Source of the DNA: Apus apus
Lineage: Eukaryota > Chordata > Aves > Apodiformes > Apodidae
Direction: 5' to 3'
Assembly (NCBI RefSeq): GCF_020740795.1
Contig: NC_067289.1
Span: forward strand, 25,166,108 to 25,230,107
Length of the DNA stretch: 64,000 bases
A program made the position numbers and the translations under genes. This document shows, piece after piece, positions 1-7,153 of this stretch (position 1 is the stretch's first letter; every line of letters starts with the position of its first letter). A model generated the notes under the pieces. The model searched no databases. It was not told where the DNA came from and was given only the letters and a program-made list of their open reading frames with translations.

Positions 1-1160
1 CACGGAGCCCAGGGGCAGGGGGCCCCGCGTGCTCCCCCCGCACGGCAGCTGGGCCCTGCGGGGACACTGCCGGGGAAACAGACACCAACCGCCGAGTGCC
101 CCTCGTCAGTTTCCACCGGGAAACGTGACGAGAGGCAGCAGGAGCACAGCCCCGCTCCCAGCCGCCTGCTCGGAGCTGCTGCTGCTGCCACGCACCCCCC
201 GCACCCCCCGCACGAGACGCTTCTGGCCCTGGGGTCACCCCCTCTCCTCAGCCGGCCGCGCCGCACAGCCCCGAGCGGGCGGCAGCGCCGGGAGGCCGGG
301 ACCGCCGGCAGGAAGGCAGGAGGCCCGGGAGGGGAAGCGACCCGCAGCCCCTCCCCCGGGAGCCCCCGAGCCCCGCAATCCCGGCGGGAGCCCCTCAATC
401 CCGGCGGGAGCCCCTCCCGGCTCCCCGCGGCGACCAGGCCTCGGCGACGAGCCCCCGGCGTCGTCATGGCAACCCCGGGCAGGCCGGGCCGCAGCCCGGG
501 GAGCGGCAGCAGGCCCCGCAGCGCGCCCGGCCCCCGCGGCGGCGGCCCGCGGCCCCCTGCCCCGCGCCCCTGCCGCGGGAGGGCCCAGCGCCCGGCCCCA
601 GCGCCTCACCGGAGCGGCGGAGCGGCCAGAGCGGGCAGCGGAGGCCGCGGCGGGTCGCGGCGGCCGGTTTGAGCGCAGCGCGCGGCGGGCAGGCAGCGCC
701 AGCCCAGCGCCGAGCGGCGGCGGGCGGGCAGGCAGCGCCGCCGCGCGCCGAGACATCGATCAGCGCCAATCCCTAGATCCACCCCCCCCCCACGTGCGGC
801 GGGGGGCGGGAGGGCCGGGCCGGGGTCCTGGCCCCGGGGTCCCGCCGCCCACGGGGGGCCGTGACGGCGCGGGGAGCGCGGTCCGCAGCGTGACAACGCG
901 ACGAGTTGCTGGGACGCTGCCCCCGCGGCCCGTGCTTTCCCCGCTCCACGGGTGACGGGCGGCGTGGGGAGGGGGTCCTGGCTGCAGCTCGAGGTCATGC
1001 CCGCGGGGCCGTGTTTCCTGGCGCGAACAGTCGCCCCCCGCGGCGTGGGCACAGCGCCGGGACACCGGACTGTGCCGCGGGGAAGGGGTCGAGCTCGGAT
1101 CCCCCCTCCCCGACCCCCGCGCCGGGCGACGCCGAGAAACGCAACGAAACGTCTAAATAT
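1..1160. promoter_or_regulatory. CpG island upstream of SHOX2
   Basis: The first 1.1 kb is very GC-rich and keeps many CpG dinucleotides, then gives way to AT-rich sequence near 1150. It contains GC-box-like runs, a CCAAT element near 765 and a CACGTG E-box near 790. Open frames on both strands here, up to 308 codons, are the low-stop-codon effect of GC-rich DNA: they are rich in Ala, Gly, Pro and Arg, overlap one another and resemble no family I know. In mammals the gene RSRC1 starts divergently a few kilobases upstream of SHOX2, so this island may be its promoter or a shared one. That link is inference from synteny. Confidence 0.7.
610..770 (-). other. Candidate non-coding first exon of a divergent transcript (RSRC1?)
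   Basis: Read on the minus strand, the sequence ending at 610 is followed by GTGAGG (plus-strand CCTCAC at 604-609), a good splice donor, inside the CpG island. An exon from a start near 770 to 610 would be a GC-rich non-coding leader pointing away from SHOX2, about 1.5 kb from its TATA box. That matches the divergent SHOX2-RSRC1 arrangement known in mammals. No RSRC1 coding sequence (Arg/Ser-rich) is present, so any such gene continues off the left edge. The start and the gene identity are guesses. Confidence 0.25.
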
Positions 1161-1479
1161 CCTTACGCTTAATTCTGTGATTTGGACGAATTTGGTGAGT
1201 TTCAGGCGAGTTCCCCAGCACGCGCTCCCCGCCGCAGGGACGGCGAAATACCCGTGAGGATAAACGAAAACCTGCGAACGGAATTGCCGCCGGTGATCGT
1301 CTTCCCGGCCGGCAGGACGGGAATGAGCTGATCCCGTTGGGACCCCGGTGTCCGAACCCCCTCGCCCCCCTTCCCCGCTACCGAAAATGCCACCTGGGGC
1401 AGACCGGGGCCGGTTCACCGGTGGTGGGACCCGCTTTGGTGCCTGAAACGGAAAAACCAGTAAATCGTTGCCTATCGTG

Positions 1480-1880
1480 GCGGAGACGTGTACAATTGGA
1501 CCCGAAGAAATGCTAAATCCATCCCCGATATCCTACCTGCTCCAGTAAATAAACGCTCTTTTCTGTAAAGTCATCTTTCCAAAGGTCAAATGAAAAAATC
1601 AATGCACAAGGAAAAGTTAAACAATTGTGAATAATTTATTAGAACGCCAGCAAAGGTGTAAAAGAGACGAGTCCTGTCAACAAAAGTACTGACTTAATGG
1701 GATTTAAGCGACGAAGGAAAAACAATATTAGCAATAAATAGAGTAATTCGCTCTAATTTGATGCCTCAATCCGCCGGATGAGGAAAAAAAACCCCAACCA
1801 GCACGTTAAATGATACGGCTGTGTTTGTCACTGCCAATTAGCCGGTAATTTATTTGCTGGATTTGGGGCGTCCACGGAGG
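1480..1880. promoter_or_regulatory. AT-rich upstream segment, candidate SHOX2 proximal enhancer
   Basis: A sharply AT-rich, repeat-free block sits between two GC-rich blocks. It contains homeodomain-type cores (AATAATTTATT around 1630, TAATT near 1743, CAATTAG near 1835), an AGGTGTA T-box-like half-site at 1654-1660 and an AAGGTCA half-site near 1580. Composition and motif density resemble conserved developmental regulatory DNA, but conservation cannot be tested here. Confidence 0.35.
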
Positions 1881-1934
1881 AACTTTTTTCGCCTCCCCCG
1901 GGGACGGTAGCAGGACAGGCTCCCGGTGGGGATG

Positions 1935-2006
1935 CGCGGGGGGCGGCATCGCGACCCTCGCAACTCCAGCGCGGGGGGTGCGAGGGTCGCGGAGCCGCCC
2001 CCCGCG
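1935..2006. repeat. GC-rich inverted repeat (28-bp arms, 16-nt loop)
   Basis: Positions 1935-1962 pair with 1979-2006. Of 28 positions, 26 form Watson-Crick pairs, one is a T-G wobble (1949/1992) and one an A-A mismatch (1948/1993). The 16-nt loop spans 1963-1978. The element lies about 290 bp upstream of the SHOX2 TATA box. It could extrude as a cruciform or, if transcribed, form a very stable hairpin. No coding or mobile-element identity is recognisable. Confidence 0.9.
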
Positions 2007-2125
2007 GGGCACTGCGCGGGCGCGGAGCCTCCGCGCATCCCCCACACCCCCCCCCCCGCCTCCCGCCTTGGCCACTCCCCCGCAGCTCCGGCCCCTCGCC
2101 CGGGACCTGGCGCACGGACCCCGCG

Positions 2126-2144
2126 CCTAATTAAATTAATTAGG
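2126..2144. promoter_or_regulatory. Palindromic P3-type homeodomain dimer site
   Basis: The 19-bp perfect palindrome CCTAATTAAATTAATTAGG has 9-bp arms around one central base. It contains TAATTAAATTA at 2128-2138, which fits the TAATYNRATTA consensus bound cooperatively by paired-class homeodomain dimers. It sits about 150 bp upstream of the TATA box. Because SHOX2 is itself a paired-like factor with Gln at homeodomain position 50, autoregulation is possible; that is inference. Confidence 0.6.
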
Positions 2145-2294
2145 GGCGCAGACGCTTCGGCGGGCGGACCGGCGGTGGCCCTGGCCGCCTTGCCCCCGCG
2201 GTGGGGCGGTTGGGTTCAGGCAGAGAAGGGGGTTCATTCATAGAGCTCGGAGGGGTGGTAATTCTCCGGGAACTAAGGGGCAGGCTTTGCAAAG

Positions 2295-2302
2295 TATAAA
2301 TA
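2295..2302 (+). promoter_or_regulatory. TATA box of SHOX2
   Basis: TATAAATA lies 164 nt upstream of the start codon, just downstream of the GC-rich promoter block. A canonical TATA box places initiation 25-30 nt downstream, near 2325, giving a 5' leader of about 140 nt. No other equally good core promoter element is visible between it and the ATG. Confidence 0.6.
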
Positions 2303-2324
2303 GTGCCACTTCAATCGCGACGTC

Positions 2325-2465
2325 TCTATCAGACCCCGAGAGCCCTGCACGTCGGGCGGCACGGCTCGGTACGGCCCGGGGCACTCCCCCAACCCCCCCA
2401 GCCCCCCCCCGGCCCCGTGGATGCTCGCCCGGGGAACCGGGGCAACGCGCCCCTGAGCCGCGGCC
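2325..2465 (+). other. SHOX2 5' untranslated region (predicted)
   Basis: Inferred leader from the predicted TATA-driven start to the base before the ATG. It is GC-rich, with several C-tracts around 2390-2410. The ATG context GCGGCCATGG is a strong Kozak match (G at +4), and I see no upstream ATG inside this leader. The start point is approximate. Confidence 0.45.
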
Positions 2466-2709
2466 ATGGAAGAGCTGACGGCGTTTGTCTCCAAATCGTT
2501 TGACCCTAAAGCGAAGGAGAAGAAGGAGCTCATCACCTACCGCGAGGTGCTGGAGAGCGGGCCCTTGCGCGGCGGCGGAGGACCGCGGGAAACCGGAGGG
2601 ACTGCGGCGGAACCGGGCCGGGACGAGGCGGGCAGCCCGCGGTCCCCGCCGCGGGAGCCCGACGCCACCGAAAGAGCCACCGAGGCGGCCACCCCCAAGC
2701 TCAGCGACG
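2466..2709 (+). CDS. SHOX2: SHOX2 coding exon 1
   Basis: Encodes residues 1-81 and the first base of codon 82. It ends at GACG followed by the donor GTAACA. After the conserved N-terminal region the exon encodes a Gly/Arg/Glu/Pro-rich, probably disordered stretch (about residues 34-78) in place of the poly-glycine tract of mammals. The family residue that spans the junction (Val of VSPEL) is recovered exactly when joined to exon 2, which supports the donor choice. Confidence 0.93.
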
Positions 2710-5700
2710 GTAACAGCGGCACCGGGGGATCCCCCTTTTTCCCTTCCCCTCCTTCTTCTAACCCCCCCCCCCGTCGGGGTCGGTAGGCGCAGAGCGGAGG
2801 GTGATCGCGGGTGGAAGGGGCTCGGCAGAGATGGGCATTAATGAGCGGCTTTCCATCTTTTCCCAATTACGGGAAATATGCGGCCAGCCTCGAAGTTTAC
2901 ATTAAAATATTTAGGGAAGGATTTAACTCGCTCACAACGCGAGCCGCTCCTGTTTAGCATCCCGCGGGAAGCCGCGCTGCCAACGAAAGCCGGGACACCC
3001 GGGCCCGTTCGTTTTTCCGCGGGTCTGCGCTGATCGGCCGCGGACACGCGTGGGGCCGCGCTGCCGCCGCTCAGCCCCGGCCGGTTCCGCGCCCCTGCCT
3101 TCCTCCAGCAATGGCCCGTGGTTTTATTCCGTGTATTTTCCGCGGCGATGGCGGCGGTGCCGGTACCGGGAGCTCGGCAGCCGAGGCAGGAGGGCGGGCC
3201 GGCCCCGGCGCTGCGCGGGGACCCGCGGATCCCCGCCGCCCTTTTGTTCGGACCAGCGTTGCCGGCGGAGAGGCTGCGAGCACCCCCGGAAAAGGGCTAA
3301 TTAATAAATTTGCTCTAACGAACGGGGAGCGGGGGGCAGGGCCGGGCGGGCAGCCCCGCCGCAGGGGTCCGGCAGGGACCCCCGAGCACGGCCCGGGGAG
3401 CGTCTCTGGCGGAAAATTAAACAACGAAAACAAAATCCCCGGGAAGGAGCGCGCTGGGATGCGGAGGGGCCGCGCTGGGGAGAGCAGAAGGGACCTGTTG
3501 CTGCGGTTCCCCCGGGCGGGCAGAGGGGCTGGAGCCCTCCCGCCGGCCAGGGTGGGGGGCTCGGGGCAGGGGGCGGCCCGCTGGGCCAGCGGTTACCGGA
3601 GCCGAGCGGCGGGGGCCCGGAAAGGCATCGGGCGAGGCGGGCCTAGCGCGGCCCGGACACACAGGCCCCGCTCCCGGCTTGCCCCAGCCCCGGGGGGCTG
3701 ATGCCCGGCTCCCTCCGGCTGCAGTCGCGGAGGGGAGCGGAGGGTCGGGGGATGAGCTCCGACATCCCCTCTGCCTCCCCCCCGGCCCCCCGTCCTGTCT
3801 GACCGCCTGTGTCGTGCCCAGTCTCCCCAGAGCTGAAGGAGCGCAAGGAGGATGCGAAAGCAATGGAAGACGAAGGGCAGACGAAAATCAAGCAGAGGAG
3901 GAGCCGGACGAATTTCACCCTGGAGCAGCTGAATGAGCTGGAAAGGCTTTTCGACGAGACCCACTACCCGGACGCCTTCATGCGGGAGGAGCTGAGCCAG
4001 AGGCTGGGGCTCTCCGAGGCCAGGGTGCAGGTAGCCGGGCTGCGGGGCCGCGGGCTGGGTGTGCGGGGCGGCAGCGGCCGGCTCGGGGAAAGCGGCGGTG
4101 CCCGGTCCCTCCGCTCCCGACACGGGCTGTCAGGGATAGGAGAGGGCTCCCCGCCACGAAATGCACCCAGAAAATCTGTAATATCGCCTCCGCGGGCTTT
4201 CTTGTGGTTTGGGCTCTTTGCAAGTCCCCTGCCCCTCGCTGTGTCGCGTTTTATTTCATTTCTGCATTTATTTGATTTCTGCCTGGGCTGTTTCGTTGGC
4301 GGGGGCTGCGGTCCCTCTCCGGTCGCGGGGCTCACCGGGCGGGCGGACCAATTAACTTTATAGATGTAGTGACCATAAACCAAATTAGGAACCGCTAAGT
4401 GGGGGGAGGTTTGAAAGAATCAAAATTTACAGTCAGTTTCTCGTCGTAGTTCTTAAATCTTGGGGGAAGAGGCAGGAAAACAGCGGAGTGCACAGAGCGG
4501 CTTTGTTCGGATTTATGAAATACAAAAGTCTAGGATAAAACCCGGCTATTTTAAGCGTTCTCCCGCACCGAGGAGCCCCGGCTTCCTTTGGTTTAACCTG
4601 CGCGTTTAACCTCGGGCTGCCCTCCCTCAAGTTGTTTTTCTTTTTTTCATAAATCTGTTCCTGGGCTGGTTTCTGCGAGTTTTGTCGGGATGAGATGAAG
4701 AGTGAGGAAGGGTCCTGGCTCTGCCTGCCTGGTTAGGGGGGAAGGCAGCTCCTCAAACGAGAACAAATGTAGCTGCTCCGGTGTATTTCCGTTCTAATAA
4801 TAAAAGAAGAGAAAATGATGGTCATTATCTGTTTGAACACATGGAGCAGTTTTAGGCCCCTAACATCTGCAGCTGTTAGAAAGTATTGCTGTAACAGATA
4901 CTCCCCCTCAATCTTTGTGCTCGTGGTCCACCATCTGCACCGAGCCATGCGCGCAATCCTTGGGGGTTTTCCCTGCATCTTGGAATAGGGTTCAGGACAG
5001 AAACTGAGCGCTGACATCGAACGGAAAAGAAGTCACAACGAGCAGCTTTTGTCATCACAGTCTGACCCACAAAAAAAAAAAAAAAAAAAAGCCAAACCCA
5101 AACAACAAAACCCAAAACTCCTTCGTTTTCCCTCTTCCCCGTTTTTTCTTCCTATTTGCGCCCATCAAATCTGAACAAACCCAAAGAAAACAAAGTTGCT
5201 GGGCTTCCACTGGGCGCTGGGAAGGGAAGAAGGGAGGTGCTGCAGCTTCTGCGGGCGCTTGGCTCGACAAAGAGCGCGGCGGCGCAGGATCCGCGCTCCC
5301 GCGCTGCCAAATCGCAGGCTGCAGAGTAACTTCGGGAGATTCACGTATATTAAACCCCCGTTCCCTCGAAATCGTTCCGGAAGAGGCTTTGCCGTAATAT
5401 TTTGCCTGGCATCTGCACAGATTTGTGAATTCTGGAACATGTGTTTCCCGGGCAGGCTGAGGGCGAGCATGGCTGCTGGGCAGGTTTCCCTGGGCTGAAG
5501 GAAATGACAGGGCGGGGGAAATTCGCATTTATATCTGTCTCTTCAAGTCAGACCTCAATAAAAGATTATTTTAAATTTTATTTTATTTTTCCTTTGGCCG
5601 TGGGGAAGGATTGCTTGGCGGTTGTGGCTCCGGAGATGCGGTGCAGGGGTCTGTCTTTAGACAGGCATGTTTTAAGACGCGCCCTCCCTCCTTCCTCCCC

Positions 5701-7019
5701 TCTCCGCTCTAAGTGAGCAGAACTTCATTCTGGAAATTTATTTCAAAAGATTCCATGTCCAAAATTAAAAGTATGTTCTTGTGTAACGCGTGGTCTTTTC
5801 TGTGGAGGCAAATTAGATTATCATGATAATGAGATAATTATTCCGCTTCTGTGCTACACTTCACTGCACAGAGGAGCAGAGAAATTCTAAACTTCTTTGT
5901 AGCGAAGCTTTTATGATAGTAATTACCACCCCAAAAAAAGTCACTTAAACCTTTTGGTGTTTAGTTTTTCCTTAAGATAAAGCTAATTAATTTATTTATT
6001 AATGAGCACGGTCTTCTCAGGCCTGACGGTGCAAACATCTAAACCTATTATCGTCAGTTAGTATCAGATATCAGGGGGCGATTGGGGTCTTCTGGGATTC
6101 TGATGTGGAAAGACTAAGCGGGGGCTTCAGGCAGCGGTTCCTCTGCCACGAGCATCTGCAACCGTCCGTTTTTCTGTGTATTTTGACTCTTTTCCCCTCG
6201 TTTCCCTTTGCGTTTCGGAGCTTATGAGCGGGGGCTGCCCGGGAGGAGGGAGCCCAGCCGGGTTTCTTTGTCTGTTCGTTTTGTTTGTTTGTTTGTTTTT
6301 ATCCTCGGTGGGTTTATTATTACTGCTTTGTTGTGTTGGTTTTTTTCGCTTCGCGGTGGCAGGGCGACCGTGACACCCGTGTGTGTGTGTGTGTCCCCTT
6401 CCCTCCCCTTCTCTCCCCGCAGGTCTGGTTCCAGAACCGCAGAGCCAAATGCCGAAAGCAGGAAAACCAACTCCACAAAGGTAGCGGGGGAGGAGGGCAG
6501 GGGGGTGATGCGGGCTGCGGTCGGACACGCGTGGCGGGCTCTCCCGCGCTGACCCCCCCCTTCCCGGCTGCCTTCCCCAGGGGTGCTGATCGGTGCCGCC
6601 AGCCAGTTCGAAGCTTGCCGGGTGGCCCCGTACGTGAACGTGGGTGCGCTGAGGATGCCCTTCCAGCAGGCAAGTGGCTGCTTTGGGGCGTGTGTGTGTG
6701 CGCGTGTGCGCTTGGGGACACACACACACACACACACGACACGCGTGACCAATCCCTGTCCCCGCAGGTGCAGGCGCAGCTGCAGCTGGACAGCGCGGTG
6801 GCCCACGCACATCACCACCTCCACCCTCACCTGGCCCACGCACCCTACATGATGTTCCCCGCTCCCCCCTTCGGGCTCCCGCTGGCCACCCTGGCCGAGT
6901 CCGCCTCCGCCGCCTCCGTGGTGGCCGCCGCCGCCGCCGCCAAGACCACCAGCAAGAACTCCAGCATCGCCGACCTCCGCCTGAAGGCCAAGAAACACGC
7001 TGCCGCCCTGGGGCTGTGA
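2466..7019 (+). CDS. SHOX2: SHOX2, short stature homeobox protein 2 (five exons, spliced)
   Basis: A nuclear paired-like homeodomain transcription factor; in vertebrates it acts in proximal limb skeleton, sinoatrial pacemaker, palate and hindbrain/spinal neuron development. Joined exons 2466-2709, 3822-4030, 6423-6480, 6581-6669 and 6768-7019 give 852 nt, 283 residues plus stop. The start [12 protein letters not shown] and the [10 protein letters not shown] motif (residues 23-32) are family hallmarks. The homeodomain is residues 106-165, with recognition helix [16 protein letters not shown] and Gln155/Asn156 at positions 50/51. A His-rich stretch (about 211-221), an Ala run and a C-terminal OAR motif (about 264-279, [14 protein letters not shown]) follow. 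[20 protein letters not shown] after the homeodomain matches SHOX2 rather than SHOX. The long glycine tract of mammalian SHOX2 between the N-terminus and homeodomain is absent, making the protein shorter than the roughly 320-330 residues I recall for human isoforms. Splicing is predicted, not observed. Confidence 0.96.
2710..3821 (+). other. SHOX2 intron 1
   Basis: This is a 1,112-nt phase-1 GT-AG intron. The acceptor TGTCGTGCCCAG ends at 3821. It is GC- and CpG-rich and so belongs to the gene's CpG island, with one AT-rich interruption around 2840-2920 and a CTAATTAATAAATTTG homeodomain-like core near 3298. Open frames on both strands inside it have no recognisable homology. Confidence 0.85.
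3822..4030 (+). CDS. SHOX2: SHOX2 coding exon 2 (N-terminal three quarters of the homeodomain)
   Basis: Encodes [13 protein letters not shown], the acidic linker and homeodomain helices 1 and 2, ending in SEARVQ (residue 151). At 209 nt it leaves the frame in phase 0 at the standard homeobox intron position before the recognition helix. The donor is CAG/GTAGCC. The translation from [10 protein letters not shown] onward matches vertebrate SHOX/SHOX2 as I remember it. Confidence 0.97.
5520..6080. promoter_or_regulatory. AT-rich intronic segment, candidate SHOX2 enhancer
   Basis: A repeat-free AT-rich block inside intron 2. It contains the perfect 14-bp palindrome ATTATCATGATAAT (5817-5830), the core AGATAATTA beside it, GTAATTACC near 5922 and TTAATTTATTTATTAATGAG near 5987. 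The density of TAAT cores and the lack of CpG or repeats set it apart from the flanking GC-rich intron. The enhancer call is inference. Confidence 0.35.
6379..6422 (+). promoter_or_regulatory. (GT)8 run and pyrimidine tract before the exon 3 acceptor
   Basis: Eight GT units (6379-6394) are followed directly by a C/T-rich tract (6395-6420) and the AG acceptor. In RNA this is UG-repeat plus pyrimidine tract, the arrangement known at CFTR exon 9 where TDP-43 binds the UG repeat and reduces exon inclusion. Here the exon carries the homeodomain recognition helix. The sequence is certain; the regulatory effect is inferred. Confidence 0.55.
6423..6480 (+). CDS. SHOX2: SHOX2 coding exon 3 (recognition helix)
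   Basis: This 58-nt exon encodes [19 protein letters not shown] and the first base of the next codon. It carries the invariant Trp48, Phe49 and Asn51 of the homeodomain, with Gln at position 50. The small size matches the homeobox exon of the SHOX family. The acceptor is CCCCGCAG and the donor AAAG/GTAGCG. Because 58 is not a multiple of three, skipping would shift the frame and destroy DNA binding. Confidence 0.97.
6481..6580 (+). other. SHOX2 intron 3
   Basis: A 100-nt phase-1 intron, GTAGCG to TTCCCCAG, GC-rich with a C-tract before the acceptor. It is close to the minimum intron size, as is common in birds. Nothing else is recognisable in it. Confidence 0.9.
6581..6669 (+). CDS. SHOX2: SHOX2 coding exon 4
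   Basis: This 89-nt exon encodes [20 protein letters not shown] and [10 protein letters not shown], ending at residue 200 in phase 0. These residues are SHOX2-like (SHOX has a different ILGTANHLD-type segment). The last codon CAG is followed by GCAAGT, so the donor is GC rather than GT. Confidence 0.94.
6670..6767 (+). other. SHOX2 intron 4 (GC-AG intron)
   Basis: A 98-nt phase-0 intron beginning GCAAGTGG after CAG and ending TGTCCCCGCAG. CAG/GCAAGT is the standard strong context for the minor GC donor class. The nearest GT, four bases further in, would break the frame to exon 5. The intron contains a GT-rich run (6690-6708) facing a CA-rich run (6718-6737). I see no second AG acceptor that would give the 12-residue insert I recall between FQQ and VQAQ in a longer mammalian isoform. 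Retention would shift the frame and end at 6852, losing the OAR motif. Confidence 0.85.
6768..7019 (+). CDS. SHOX2: SHOX2 coding exon 5 (C-terminal activation region and OAR motif)
   Basis: Encodes residues 201-283 and the TGA stop. It starts [20 protein letters not shown], then a Pro/Phe-rich [18 protein letters not shown] segment, a six-alanine run and the OAR motif, ending AAALGL. The OAR motif of paired-like proteins commonly modulates transactivation. Relative to the human sequence I recall, HLAHAPYMM lacks one alanine. Confidence 0.96.
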   Translation: MQAQLQLDSAVAHAHHHLHPHLAHAPYMMFPAPPFGLPLATLAESASAASVVAAAAAAKTTSKNSSIADLRLKAKKHAAALGL

Positions 7020-7058
7020 CCGGGCTCTGCTGCTCTTCTTGGTTTCTTTCGCTTTTCC

Positions 7059-7153
7059 TTTTTTTTTTTTTTTTTTTTCTCCCTCTCTTTTTTTTTTTTT
7101 TAATAAAAAGACCAAAAAAAAAAAAAAGGAAAGAAAAAAGAAAAAAAAAAAAA
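7059..7153 (+). repeat. T20 and T14 tracts facing A14 and A13 tracts just after the SHOX2 stop
   Basis: T20 (7059-7078) and T14 (7088-7101) are followed by AATAAAAAGACC (7102-7113), A14 (7114-7127) and A13 (7141-7153). The inner T14 and A14 pair perfectly, leaving the 12-nt loop that carries the AATAAA signal. Homopolymers are prone to sequencing length error, so exact lengths may vary. Confidence 0.85.
7102..7107 (+). terminator. Proximal polyadenylation signal AATAAA
   Basis: A canonical hexamer 83 nt after the stop codon, in the loop between a T14 and an A14 tract. If used it would give a very short 3'UTR. Use may be limited by the pairing of the flanking tracts. Confidence 0.35.

Larger units (their letters stand above)
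4031..6422 (+). other. SHOX2 intron 2
   Basis: This is a 2,392-nt phase-0 GT-AG intron inside the homeobox. The acceptor CTCTCCCCGCAG ends at 6422 behind a strong pyrimidine tract. It holds a poly-A run of about 20 (5071-5090), a candidate regulatory block (5520-6080), a run of TTTG units near 6280 and a (GT)8 run (6379-6394). No additional exon is evident. Confidence 0.88.

Noticed and set aside
29..955. 308-codon plus-strand frame and overlapping minus frames at the window start
   Set aside because: Low stop-codon density of CpG-island DNA; overlapping frames of similar length on both strands, Ala/Pro/Arg-rich peptides with no family resemblance.
6222..7115. 297-codon minus-strand frame across SHOX2 exons 3-5
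   Set aside because: Antisense shadow of the real exons; its peptide is built from the poly-T tract, CA repeats and reverse complement of conserved SHOX2 codons.
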